DNA of 33,997 bases, taken from positions 1 through 33,997 of the forward strand of contig JAILKW010000286.1 of NCBI GenBank assembly GCA_024693455.1, written 5' to 3'. This document shows positions 19,064 to 27,841 of this stretch, piece after piece (the stretch's first letter is position 1; each line of letters opens with the position of its first letter). Origin of the DNA: Lachnospiraceae bacterium. Lineage in GTDB: Bacteria > Bacillota > Clostridia > Lachnospirales > Lachnospiraceae. The notes beneath the pieces are model-generated. The model was not told the DNA's origin. It saw only the letters and a program-made list of their open reading frames with translations, and did not search any database. The translations under genes and the position numbers were made by a program.

Positions 19064-19733
19064 AATTTCCCTCCTGTCCTGTCATAATTGCTATTTCAAG
19101 GTTTCCGTTTTTACATCTGAGTGAATCGATAAATTCCTTTTCTTTGGTTACGTCCTTCATGCATATTGAGTAGGATATTTTAAAAAGGCTTCCCATATTA
19201 CAGGTCTTTACGCCGAGCAGTTCGTGACGTGTTGTAAATTTATTCATATCTTCTTCAAAAATATCGGTATAGTTTAAATCTTCGGGAATTGTGATACGAA
19301 GAAGTTTTTCTCCTTTTTTGGATTCTCCGAGGTGGCTCGCCTGGAAGATCAGCATACAAACGCCTACCGTGATAGCAAAAAGTGCTGCGTATCCCAAATA
19401 TCCCATTCCGCAGATAAGACCTGCGACCATTGCCATGAAGATGGCTGATATCTCTTTGGCGGTTCCGGGAACTGATCTGAATCTTACCAGTGAGAAGGCA
19501 CCTGCTACAGCAACTCCGGCGCCTACATTTCCGTTTACCATGATGATGACTGCTGCCACCATGGCGGGTAACAGGAAAAGAGTCATCATAAATCCTTTTG
19601 TAAATCTGCTCCGAAATGAATATGCTGCTGAGAAGAATGCTCCGATAAGAAGTCCTCCCACCAGGCAGATTATAAATTGCTGCCATCCTAACGTTGTAGT
19701 TTCATTGAATACACTTTCGAATATTGTGTTCAT
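19053..19733 (-). CDS. DUF4956-family membrane protein
   Basis: Start set at ATG 19733 (226 aa) because AAAGGAGGAG lies 6-7 nt upstream; an earlier in-frame ATG would include this site. Four hydrophobic helices cover residues 10-140 (IICLVGGLLIGAFFSAAYSF, TLFLLPAMVAAVIIMV, and two more after the signature FSLVRFRSVPGTAKEISAI). The last 80 residues are soluble and probably cytoplasmic (KLLRITIPEDLNYTDIF). DUF4956 proteins are often encoded beside Cthe_2159-type proteins, CotH-like proteins and VTC-type polyphosphate polymerases; here only the lipoprotein partner is present. Molecular function is unknown; the translational overlap argues for a joint role at the cell surface. Confidence 0.88.
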   Translation of the reverse strand: MNTIFESVFNETTTLGWQQFIICLVGGLLIGAFFSAAYSFRSRFTKGFMMTLFLLPAMVAAVIIMVNGNVGAGVAVAGAFSLVRFRSVPGTAKEISAIFMAMVAGLICGMGYLGYAALFAITVGVCMLIFQASHLGESKKGEKLLRITIPEDLNYTDIFEEDMNKFTTRHELLGVKTCNMGSLFKISYSICMKDVTKEKEFIDSLRCKNGNLEIAIMTGQEGNYEL

Positions 19734-19764
19734 CTTTATCTCCTCCTTTGTTGTTTGTGATGTC

Positions 19765-19773
19765 AATATAACA
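19765..19773 (-). promoter_or_regulatory. Candidate extended -10 promoter for the DUF4956/lipoprotein pair
   Basis: Minus-strand TGTTATATT (19773-19765) is an extended -10 element about 32 bp upstream of the ATG at 19733. No good -35 is visible, as is common for extended -10 promoters. Confidence 0.4.
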
Positions 19774-19806
19774 ATGAAACCTTAAAGATAATTTAAAAAA
19801 ATAAAG

Positions 19807-19836
19807 TTCACAGATTGAACACATATTTAGTATAAT
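19807..19836 (+). promoter_or_regulatory. Promoter for the yitT-lytTR-GHKL run
   Basis: TTCACA (19807-19812, five of six to consensus), an 18-bp spacer and a perfect TATAAT (19831-19836). Transcription would start near 19843, leaving a leader of about 54 nt before the ATG at 19897. Confidence 0.65.
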
Positions 19837-19896
19837 GGAAGATGTGGCGGTGAGTTTAACCCAAAGATATTACAACGATCACTGTTCGGAGGTAAG

Positions 19897-20829
19897 ATGA
19901 GAAGACGGCTTATTAAAAAGCTAAGACTTAAAGACGTGCTTACTATTTTTATAGGTAGCATGATAATGACTATAGCATTAAAATATATTTTGGATCCTGC
20001 GGGACTTGTTACGGGAGGAGTATCGGGTCTTGCGATAGTGATCAAAACATTGGGCGCCAGGGCGGGGATCAACATTCCCCTCTGGGTCAGCAACGTGGTA
20101 TTTAATGTACCGATATTTCTTTTCGCATTAAAAACGGAAGGTTTTAGGGGAATACTTCGAACCGGGCTTTGCTGGGTTCTGATGTCCGTGGAACTGGCGG
20201 TTATGCCCAACTGGGTGATCCCCACCGAAGATCTGCTTTTGGTTTCGATATACGGAGGAATACTTTTCGGAGCTTCCACGGGTATTTTGCTTTCCGTAAG
20301 GGCAACAAGCGGCGGAACCGATATGCTGGCCAATTCCATTATCCACTATGCTGCGGGAAAGCAGGTGGCAAGGGGAGAAGGCGGCGCTTTTGATTCCTTT
20401 ACCAAGAGATTTAAGCAGATAAGCTATGGCAGGCTCATAGCCATCTTAGACGGGATCATCGTGGTTATAGGTGCTCTTGTATTTGATATCGAAAGAACCT
20501 TATTTGCGATCATTTCCATATTTATAATGGGTAAGGTTACTGATCTTATCGTTAATCGGGGTAAGGATGCAAGAATGGTCCTTATCGTTTCGGAAAAGAG
20601 CAATGAGATAGCAGAAGCCGTAATGAGGGATATGGACAGGGGAGTTACATCTCTTCATGCCACGGGAATGTATAAAAACGTAGACCGGGATGTTCTTATG
20701 TGTATCTGCAGCCGGCGTGATATAGTGGACATAAAGGATATTGTAAGTGAATTTGATAAGGGAGCCTTCTTTGTGATAGGTAATGTGAATGAGGTTATGG
20801 GAGAAGGCTTTATAGAAAACTGGTCATAA
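19897..20829 (+). CDS. YitT-family membrane protein (DUF161 plus C-terminal DUF2179)
   Basis: 310 aa; ATG follows TTCGGAGG. Five or so membrane helices occupy about residues 15-210 with family signatures DPAGLVTGGVSGLAI, GGILFGASTGILLSVRATSGGTDMLA and ISIFIMGKVTDLIV. The soluble C-terminal domain (about 225-300) is a DUF2179 ferredoxin-like fold (MVLIVSEKSNEIAEAVM, RGVTSLHATGMY, CICSRRDI). An insert of about 20 residues (KQVARGEGGAFDSFTKRFKQ, about 155-175) separates two helices where most family members are shorter. The family's transport role is not established. A response-regulator gene starts 26 nt downstream with no terminator, so the membrane protein may be tied to that system. Confidence 0.9.
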   Translation: MRRRLIKKLRLKDVLTIFIGSMIMTIALKYILDPAGLVTGGVSGLAIVIKTLGARAGINIPLWVSNVVFNVPIFLFALKTEGFRGILRTGLCWVLMSVELAVMPNWVIPTEDLLLVSIYGGILFGASTGILLSVRATSGGTDMLANSIIHYAAGKQVARGEGGAFDSFTKRFKQISYGRLIAILDGIIVVIGALVFDIERTLFAIISIFIMGKVTDLIVNRGKDARMVLIVSEKSNEIAEAVMRDMDRGVTSLHATGMYKNVDRDVLMCICSRRDIVDIKDIVSEFDKGAFFVIGNVNEVMGEGFIENWS

Positions 20830-20855
20830 GCAACTGACGATTACGAAGGAGTGTT

Positions 20856-21566
20856 ATGCTTAGATTAGCGATCGTAGATGATGATGAAAGGTACAGAAAC
20901 GAAATAAAGGGAATGCTTCTGGAGTATGAGAAGGAGTATGGAGAGTCTTTTCAGATCACGGAATACAGTGACGGAGATGAGCTTGTTGAGAACTATAAGT
21001 CAGATTTCGATATTATCCTTTTGGATGTTGAGATGAGATTTATGGACGGAATGAGCGCTGCAGAAGAGATAAGAAAAGTGGATTCCGACGTTATCCTCGT
21101 TTTCATAACCAATATGCCCCAGTATGCGATCAAGGGATACAGGGTGGATGCTCTTGATTATATCTTAAAGCCTCTTTCGTATTTTCCGTTTTCACAGACG
21201 ATAAAAAGAGCAATAGGAAGACGACATGTTTCGGATAAAAACTACATTATAATCAGCGTCAAAGGCGGTAAGCAGAAGGTAGATGCCGAAGAGATACGTT
21301 TCATAGAGGTAATTAATCACGATCTTATTATCCATACCATTAATGAAGATATCGAAACAAAGGGTTCTATAAGGGAGATGGACGAGAAACTAAAGGGTGA
21401 GAGCTTCTTTCAGTGCAATAAGGGGTATCTTATCAATCTTGCATTTGTGGACGGGCTCACGGGGAATGACGTCCGTATAGGTGACGATATTTTGCAGGTC
21501 AGTCGTTCCAAAAAGAAACCGCTTATAGATGCGCTCAATGATTATATGAGGGAAATGGGGCGATGA
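20856..21566 (+). CDS. LytTR-type response regulator
   Basis: 236 aa; ATG follows GAAGGAG. The receiver (1-115) has IVDDDE, acceptor Asp57 in LLDVEMRFMDG, Thr in FITN and Lys in ILKPLS. The LytTR DNA-binding domain (about 130-232) shows IISVKGGKQKVDAEEIRFIEV, FFQCNKGYLINL and VSRSKKKPLIDAL. Such proteins bind direct repeats upstream of target genes and commonly control peptide signalling, cell-wall or bacteriocin genes. It ends 1 nt before the kinase ATG, so the pair is translated together. Confidence 0.95.
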   Translation: MLRLAIVDDDERYRNEIKGMLLEYEKEYGESFQITEYSDGDELVENYKSDFDIILLDVEMRFMDGMSAAEEIRKVDSDVILVFITNMPQYAIKGYRVDALDYILKPLSYFPFSQTIKRAIGRRHVSDKNYIIISVKGGKQKVDAEEIRFIEVINHDLIIHTINEDIETKGSIREMDEKLKGESFFQCNKGYLINLAFVDGLTGNDVRIGDDILQVSRSKKKPLIDALNDYMREMGR

Positions 21567-21567
21567 T

Positions 21568-22932
21568 ATGGAGATCGGTATAAGACAGGTTGAAGCTTTG
21601 GGGAATACTCCGGGACTTTGGTATGCTCTTTCATATTTCTTTTCCGTGATCGTATTTTTGTCCTCTAACAGGAAAAAGCAGGAAGGACTTAGCAGGCTCT
21701 TTCTTATAACGGGCGTAGGCCTGCTCATCGTTTTGTTCATGGTTATCACGGACGGGACGACAGGTGTATGGTTTGTTCCGATAATGCTTGGGGTGTTCAC
21801 ACTCCTTGTACTTATCTTTCATCTTGCAATGAAGGGCGGACTCGGAAAGGATATTTATTACGCTCTTCGTGCATTCATGCTCGGAGAATTTATGGCATCT
21901 TTGGGGTGGCAGTTATATTATTACGGAATCAATAATTCATCATTCAAGAATAATATCTATCATCAGGCTGCTGTTATGCTGCCTGCGATAGTGATAATAT
22001 TTGCCGTGGCATTTATAATGGAAAGACATCATAAGGGGGAAAACCATGATATGGATTTTAATAACCAGGTTGTGGGAGGAGCCCTTGCAATAGTTCTTTC
22101 GGTATATGTTTTCAGCAATCTTTCATATGTGGTTACGGGAACTCCGTTTACCACGGTCTACTCGCCGGAGCTTTTTTTGATAAGGACTGCTTCGGATTTT
22201 ATGGGTGTGATCCTTCTTTATGTTTATCATGAGCTTATGCAGCAGACAGCCGCAAGGCTCGAGGAGAGGACACTAAGGAATATGCTTGAGCTTCAATACA
22301 GTCAGTACAAACTTTCCGAAGAAAGCATAGCTCTTGTAAATCAAAAATATCATGATCTCAAGCATCAGATAGCTATGCTTAAGACAAGCATAAGTTCCAA
22401 AGACAGGGAAAATGGCACAGAATATCTGGATCAGATGCTTAATGAGATCAGGCAGTATGAGGCACAGTGGAGGACGGGTAATCAGGTCCTTGATACCATG
22501 CTTTCCGCGGAGGCAATGAAGTGTCAGGCTTCCGATATAGAGTTTACCTGCGTGGCAGATGGCAAGATACTTTCTTTTATGAGTCCGATGGATATTTCCG
22601 CCTTGTTTGGAAATGCGCTTGATAATGCCATAGAAAGCGCCGAGAGGATTTCCGAAAAAAGAGAAAGACTGATCTATCTTACGGTTGACAGACAAAGGGA
22701 TTTTGTCAGGATATATGTTGAAAACCGTTACGAGGGAGAGGTTAAGTTTAAACATCATCTGCCCCAGACAACAAAGAAGGATAAAAGTCTGCATGGATAC
22801 GGAGTTAAAAGTATGCAGCAGATAGCGGAAAAGTACGGAGGGTCGATACGCGCGGAAGCTGTCGACGGATGGTTTAAGCTTTCGATACTCATACCCATAC
22901 CCGAAAACAGCAGACAAATGAATAATAAATAG
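21568..22932 (+). CDS. GHKL-type sensor histidine kinase (AgrC/VirS-like)
   Basis: 454 aa. Six or seven membrane helices fill residues 10-225, followed by a coiled linker and a phosphoacceptor motif YHDLKHQIAML with His262. The ATPase domain has FGNALDNAIESA (Asn349, Asn353) and GYGVKSMQQIAEKYGG. This matches HPK10-type kinases that sense peptides and pair with LytTR regulators. No peptide precursor or AgrB-like processing gene lies next to it, so the signal is either encoded elsewhere or is not a cyclic peptide. It forms a two-gene unit with the regulator and ends at a strong terminator. Confidence 0.95.
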   Translation: MEIGIRQVEALGNTPGLWYALSYFFSVIVFLSSNRKKQEGLSRLFLITGVGLLIVLFMVITDGTTGVWFVPIMLGVFTLLVLIFHLAMKGGLGKDIYYALRAFMLGEFMASLGWQLYYYGINNSSFKNNIYHQAAVMLPAIVIIFAVAFIMERHHKGENHDMDFNNQVVGGALAIVLSVYVFSNLSYVVTGTPFTTVYSPELFLIRTASDFMGVILLYVYHELMQQTAARLEERTLRNMLELQYSQYKLSEESIALVNQKYHDLKHQIAMLKTSISSKDRENGTEYLDQMLNEIRQYEAQWRTGNQVLDTMLSAEAMKCQASDIEFTCVADGKILSFMSPMDISALFGNALDNAIESAERISEKRERLIYLTVDRQRDFVRIYVENRYEGEVKFKHHLPQTTKKDKSLHGYGVKSMQQIAEKYGGSIRAEAVDGWFKLSILIPIPENSRQMNNK

Positions 22933-22956
22933 ATTTTCAGTTTACGCAAAAAAAAC

Positions 22957-22994
22957 GACCGTTCACGAAACAAACGTGAACGGTTCTTTTTTTG
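22957..22994 (+). terminator. Strong intrinsic terminator after the GHKL kinase
   Basis: Ten-base-pair stem ACCGTTCACG / CGTGAACGGT (22958-22968 and 22976-22985) with a short A-rich loop, then a run of seven T ending at 22993. Confidence 0.9.
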
Positions 22995-22995
22995 T

Positions 22996-23004
22996 GATAG
23001 TATT
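22996..23004 (+). promoter_or_regulatory. Candidate extended -10 promoter for the GPH-GH3 operon
   Basis: TGATAGTAT directly follows the terminator and precedes GC-TAAAG. The same arrangement, TTGTGATATAATAACGC right after a terminator, is seen at 28326 before the SGNH genes. The hexamer TAGTAT matches consensus at four of six positions only. Confidence 0.35.
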
Positions 23005-23028
23005 ACGCTAAAGATAAGGAGGAAAGTT

Positions 23029-24735
23029 ATGAAAAACACAGCAACAAAGAAAAGTTTTTTTGACAAATTGCCGCCGAGTATGATCAAAAAGTCTGAGGTG
23101 ACGATTTTTCCGGAGGGGGCTCTTGGGTATCTGGTAGGACCTACGTTAGCACTTCTTGCCAATTCGATACTTTCGAATTACTTCAATGCCTACATGTCAA
23201 ACGTACTTAATATCAACGCATGGGCATCGGCATTTTTCACATCACTGCCGGTTATATCCGTTATCTTCGTTGTTCTCGGAAATATAATCGTGGGACGCCT
23301 TATGGATAACAACACATCAAGGGCAGGAAAAGCCAGACCGCTTCTTTTGATAAGTGTACCGATCAGCCTTCTGGCTCTCGTGATACTTTTCATAATAAGT
23401 CCGTTCGTAACGGATACGGTCAATACAAATCATCAGATCATGGCGCTTGTGTGTATAGCGATAGGTTATAATCTTTGGTTTGCGATAGCATATCCCATGT
23501 ACTATACACCCCATGCTTCACTGGTAAACCTTTCGACAAGGAATTCAAAGGACAGATCACTGCTTGCGACCATATCAAATGCTACTGCGCTTGCAGCCAT
23601 GGGACTTACAAGTATGATCCTTCCGTTTTTCCTCCGTCTCCTCTTTGTATATGATATGAGCGGAAAAGGAACACCCGTAACAAATGATGCGGGAGTTGTT
23701 GAATACTATACGGATGAGACCGGAGCCGTACTTTATGATGCACAGGCTTCGTACGAGCACTGGAAAATATTTGTTATAGCGCTTGTTATAATCACTGTTA
23801 TCGGTGCGCTGATCGAGTATTTCTTCACCAGAGAAAGAGTTACCGAGGAAAGTCAGGGAGAGGGTGCAGCACCCAAAAAGGCTCTTCCCATAGGTGAGCA
23901 GGTAAAGATCTGCTTCTCGGATAAATTCTGGATAATAATGATGATCTTCTTCTTTCTCTATCAGCTTGGAGGAATGATGAAGAATGTATCACAGCTGTAT
24001 TTTTGTCAGGCAATGTTTCCCGATTCATTCGGAAACTACACTACGGCAAACGGCGGAACACTTCAGGGAATGCTTTCAATAATAGGTGCAGTTCCCACGG
24101 CGATAGGAATGGTTGTTGCATGGCCTCTTTCCAATAAGATAGGTAAGGGCAAGGCAATCCTCACGGGAGCCGTACTTGCGGTAGCAGGCGGAGTTTTGGG
24201 AATGCTCTTCCCCACAAACTTCCCCATAGTGGTTGCTTCCTTTGTAATAAAGGCTCTTGGCTCCACACCTGCCATGTACTTATCTCTTGCACTTCTTGCT
24301 GATATTTTGGATCATCAGGAAGCACTTCACGGAGCAAGAACAGACGGATTTACAATGACAATATACGGAGCGATCATGGCGGGAATGACCGGAATCGCTA
24401 CGGGAATCATGAACACGGTACTTTCAGGGCTTGAATATTCAACAAGCAATATTTCATCCGAAGCGATAAGAAGCGCAATGCCCTGGATATTTATCGGAGC
24501 AGAGACCGTATTCTATGCGATCATTTTTGCAACATTCATTTTCATGAAGGTAGAAAAGTTTGGCGAGCTTGATCACAGAGCAATAGTTAAAGATCAGAAA
24601 GCAGCAGCGGAAAAGGAAGGCAGAACCTATGTTATGCCTGAAGGAATGAAGCTTAATGAAGATGAAGTTATAGATGAAAAGACAGTTAAGGAATTTAATG
24701 AGCTAAGAAAAGCAAACGGTAAATCACCTTTGTAA
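23029..24735 (+). CDS. GPH-family (MFS) sugar:cation symporter
   Basis: 568 aa; ATG follows AAGGAGGAAAG. About twelve membrane helices with glycoside-pentoside-hexuronide family features: GRLMDNNTSRAGKARPLLLISVP between helices 2 and 3 (quoted as a region near residues 85-110), LWFAIAYPMYYTP, and ADILDHQEALHGARTDG near residue 425, all typical of MelB-like symporters. An extra loop near residues 215-250 and a charged C-terminal tail of about 55 residues are additions. It should import an oligosaccharide or glycoside with a cation. The gene 19 nt downstream encodes a GH3 glycosidase, so the likely cargo is a glucoside or other GH3 substrate or product. Confidence 0.92.
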   Translation: MKNTATKKSFFDKLPPSMIKKSEVTIFPEGALGYLVGPTLALLANSILSNYFNAYMSNVLNINAWASAFFTSLPVISVIFVVLGNIIVGRLMDNNTSRAGKARPLLLISVPISLLALVILFIISPFVTDTVNTNHQIMALVCIAIGYNLWFAIAYPMYYTPHASLVNLSTRNSKDRSLLATISNATALAAMGLTSMILPFFLRLLFVYDMSGKGTPVTNDAGVVEYYTDETGAVLYDAQASYEHWKIFVIALVIITVIGALIEYFFTRERVTEESQGEGAAPKKALPIGEQVKICFSDKFWIIMMIFFFLYQLGGMMKNVSQLYFCQAMFPDSFGNYTTANGGTLQGMLSIIGAVPTAIGMVVAWPLSNKIGKGKAILTGAVLAVAGGVLGMLFPTNFPIVVASFVIKALGSTPAMYLSLALLADILDHQEALHGARTDGFTMTIYGAIMAGMTGIATGIMNTVLSGLEYSTSNISSEAIRSAMPWIFIGAETVFYAIIFATFIFMKVEKFGELDHRAIVKDQKAAAEKEGRTYVMPEGMKLNEDEVIDEKTVKEFNELRKANGKSPL

Positions 24736-24754
24736 GAAATAGGAGGAAAGAGTA

Positions 24755-27700
24755 ATGGCAAACAAAAGAAAAAGCCAGAGATTATGGAGAGGACTGGCAT
24801 CACTGACAGCTTCGGTCACAGCGCTTGCGTTTGTGGGAACGGGAATGGTAAATTCCTTCAGAACCGATATTGACAAGTTTTTAGGTACATCCAGCACCAG
24901 ACTGGTAACCGATGAAGAGGATGAGGGCGAAAAATATCTCTACACCTCTGATTATGCCAGTACCACGGAGCTCGTTCAGGGAATAGCGGATCTCGGAGAG
25001 CGTATGCAGGAGGAAGGAACCGTTCTTCTGAAAAATGAAAATGGTGCGCTTCCATTAACGGAAGATGAAAAGAGTAAGGTTTCACTTCTTGGATTTTCAA
25101 GCTATTATCCCGTACAGGGCGGAGATATGGGTTCATCTCTTACACCCAATTCCGGAACGGATGCGGATACTGTGGATTTTGTCGGAGCTCTTGATGCAAA
25201 AGGCTTTAAGATAAATAAAGACCTTAAGGATTTATATGCAGCACTGCTCCCTAACTTCCAGACAGAAATTGATAACTGGGGAAATGTAAGCCTTGTAAAC
25301 AGCATTACAGCTCCCATGATAGGAACACCCTTTACAAGCAAAGAGCCTTCACAGTCAATGCTTTCGGGAGAGAATGCAAACTGGAAAGACACTCTTAAAT
25401 CAAATAACGTGCTTATCGTTACAATAGCTCGTGCAGCAGGTGAGAACCGTAACTACATGCCGGGTGAAGCGGGAGTCGATCCTGCTCAGAAGCTTAACCA
25501 GACAGATCCTTTGGGACTTTCGGATGATGAAAGAGATCTTTTAAAGGCTGCTGCAGAGGCCAAGAAGGCAAACGGCGGAAAGCTCATAGTTCTTCTTAAT
25601 AACGCAAGTACACTTGAGGTACAGGAGATAGAGGATAATGCTGATGTTGATTCTATCCTTGAGATCGGACTTCCCGGCGGATACGGCTTCTACGGTGTTT
25701 GCGATGTTCTTTCAGGCGAGGTTAATCCTTCGGGACATCTTTCTGATACCTATGCGGTAAAGAATTCACTTTCACCCGCAGCACAAAATTACGGCTTCTA
25801 TGCATGGACAAATGCCGATGATGCAAATTATATCAATTCCGAGCAGATCGAGGCAGAAGGCATTTACAAGGGATATAAGTATTATGAGACCCGTTATGCC
25901 GATACTGTTCTCGGACAGGGAAATGCGGACTCAAAGAAGGGATCGATCAAGGGCGCATGGAATTATGATAACGAAGTAACATATCCTTTTGGATACGGAC
26001 TTTCATATACAACATTTGAGCAGAAGCTTACTTCAGTAAATGTTGATCTTACTGCAAAGACGGTTACAGCTACGGTTGAGGTTAAAAATACAGGTGAAGT
26101 AGCAGGTAAGGATGCGGTTCAGCTTTATGTTTCCGTTCCTTATACGGATTATGACAAAGAAAATCATGTTGAAAAAGCAGCAATACAGCTTCTTGATTAT
26201 TCAAAGACGGGAGTTATTGAGCCCGGAGCATCCGAAACAGTAACAATAACAGCAGATGCACAGTATATGGCAAGCTGGGACAGCCTTGCGGATAACGCAA
26301 AGGGAACAAAGGGAACTTATATCCTGGATGCCGGTGATTATTACTTCACGGTAGGAAACGGATCACATGAGGCAGTCAACAATGTACTTGCAGCTGCAGG
26401 ACAGAGCACTGACGGAGATGCAAAAAATGTTCAGACATGGAATCTCGGAGCGCTTGATAACCTTACTTTTGCTGAGACAAAGAACGGTACAAAAGTTGAA
26501 AATCAGCTCGTTGACATGGACTACAATTATTGGGAAGAAGGCACTGTAACCTATCTTTCAAGAAGCGACTGGGACGGAACATGGCCTGTAACATATGAAA
26601 ACCTTACAGCCAACGATAAGATGATGGAATATCTTGATAATGATATCTACGAGATAACCTCGGATAACGGAGAACTTCCCACTTTTGGAGCACAAAACGG
26701 ACTTACACTTGCGGATCTTAAGGGAGTTATCGATCTTACTGATGAAAGATGGTCACAGCTCATGGATCAGATCACACTTGAAGAATGTCTTATCAGAACA
26801 GGCTTCGGTGGTACATCCACAAAGGCTATAGATTCGATCTCATCACCCGAGGCAGTACAGAACGACGGTCCTAACGGAATCTATTCATATCCTCTCGGAC
26901 AGTACGCAAACAAGGATAAGGAAAGCGGAGATCCTTGCGCTATAGACGAAAAAGATAAGAATGCAGGTTATATGTGCGGTGTTATGGCAAATGAGACAGT
27001 TATTGCAGCTACATTTAACAAAGAGCTTGTACATGAGTATGGTGTAACAATGGGTAACTACTCACTTTGGGCTAACCTTCCTATCTACTGGGGAGCATCG
27101 GCAAACATCCACAGGCTCCCTTACAATGCACGTAACCATGAGTATTATTCTGAGGATCCCATGCTTTCAGCAGGAATGGCAGCAGAATTTGTTTCAGGCG
27201 GAAAAGAAAAGGGACTTATAGTAGCGATCAAACATTTTGCTTTCAACGATACAGAGATAAACCGTTCGGGTATTGCAACATTTATGACTGAGCAGGCAGC
27301 AAGAGAAGGAGAACTCCGTTGCTATCAGAAGTCGGTAGAAGACGTGGGAACACTTGGTGTAATGACAAGCTACAACCGCGTGGGCGTTATTGCAGACAAC
27401 GCTCATACAGGACTTCTTACCAATATACTCCGTGGTGAGTGGGGCTTTAAGGGTCTTATGTCAGAGGACTTTATCATGGATCCCAACTATGTTCACCTTA
27501 AGGAAGCCGTTGTAAACGGAGTTACAATGAGCTGTAATACCGGTGATAACACAATGCAGGCAGTCAGCGAAAAGTATCCTTACTGGACAGTTAAGAATGT
27601 AGAAAAGGATGCGGTTCTTACAAATGCACTTAAGCAGGTTATGACCTATCAGGCTTATGCACTTGCAAATTCAAACGCAATGGACGGATATTCTTCATCC

Positions 27701-27826
27701 ACACATCTTGAAAAAGTTAATACATGGTATGATAATTTATTCATGGCACTTAAGGTGATATTTGCACTTCTTACATTACTCAACTTAGTTATGTATGTAA
27801 GAGCTACAAATAAAAAGGAAGCATAA
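24755..27826 (+). CDS. Membrane-anchored GH3 beta-glycosidase with reversed domain order
   Basis: 1023 aa; ATG follows TAGGAGGAAAG. A membrane helix near residues 12-32 and a second one near 997-1015 (ALKVIFALLTLLNLVMYV) flank the enzyme. The GH3 C-terminal-type domain comes first (about 85-385: EGTVLLKNENGALPL, VTIARAAGENRNYM, GLPGGYG), then a fibronectin-III-like domain (about 405-550: YPFGYGLSYTTFE, VEVKNTGEVAGKDAVQLYV), and last the (beta/alpha)8 catalytic domain (about 640-960) with IKHFAFND (Lys826, His827) and the nucleophile Asp905 in WGFKGLMSEDF. This order is the reverse of most GH3 enzymes but is known for beta-glucosidases of rumen bacteria such as Butyrivibrio and Ruminococcus. 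Both termini anchored suggests an extracytoplasmic enzyme held to the membrane. Exact sugar specificity is not readable. Confidence 0.92.
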   Translation: MANKRKSQRLWRGLASLTASVTALAFVGTGMVNSFRTDIDKFLGTSSTRLVTDEEDEGEKYLYTSDYASTTELVQGIADLGERMQEEGTVLLKNENGALPLTEDEKSKVSLLGFSSYYPVQGGDMGSSLTPNSGTDADTVDFVGALDAKGFKINKDLKDLYAALLPNFQTEIDNWGNVSLVNSITAPMIGTPFTSKEPSQSMLSGENANWKDTLKSNNVLIVTIARAAGENRNYMPGEAGVDPAQKLNQTDPLGLSDDERDLLKAAAEAKKANGGKLIVLLNNASTLEVQEIEDNADVDSILEIGLPGGYGFYGVCDVLSGEVNPSGHLSDTYAVKNSLSPAAQNYGFYAWTNADDANYINSEQIEAEGIYKGYKYYETRYADTVLGQGNADSKKGSIKGAWNYDNEVTYPFGYGLSYTTFEQKLTSVNVDLTAKTVTATVEVKNTGEVAGKDAVQLYVSVPYTDYDKENHVEKAAIQLLDYSKTGVIEPGASETVTITADAQYMASWDSLADNAKGTKGTYILDAGDYYFTVGNGSHEAVNNVLAAAGQSTDGDAKNVQTWNLGALDNLTFAETKNGTKVENQLVDMDYNYWEEGTVTYLSRSDWDGTWPVTYENLTANDKMMEYLDNDIYEITSDNGELPTFGAQNGLTLADLKGVIDLTDERWSQLMDQITLEECLIRTGFGGTSTKAIDSISSPEAVQNDGPNGIYSYPLGQYANKDKESGDPCAIDEKDKNAGYMCGVMANETVIAATFNKELVHEYGVTMGNYSLWANLPIYWGASANIHRLPYNARNHEYYSEDPMLSAGMAAEFVSGGKEKGLIVAIKHFAFNDTEINRSGIATFMTEQAAREGELRCYQKSVEDVGTLGVMTSYNRVGVIADNAHTGLLTNILRGEWGFKGLMSEDFIMDPNYVHLKEAVVNGVTMSCNTGDNTMQAVSEKYPYWTVKNVEKDAVLTNALKQVMTYQAYALANSNAMDGYSSSTHLEKVNTWYDNLFMALKVIFALLTLLNLVMYVRATNKKEA

Positions 27827-27841
27827 TAGGGAGGAAAAGTT

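Noticed and set aside
19291-19785. 164-codon plus-strand frame opposite the DUF4956 gene
   Set aside because: It is the antisense shadow of a well-supported membrane protein gene and lacks a start signal.
19827-20339. 170-codon minus-strand frame opposite yitT
   Set aside because: Antisense shadow of a conserved membrane protein; no ribosome site and it crosses the yitT promoter and start.
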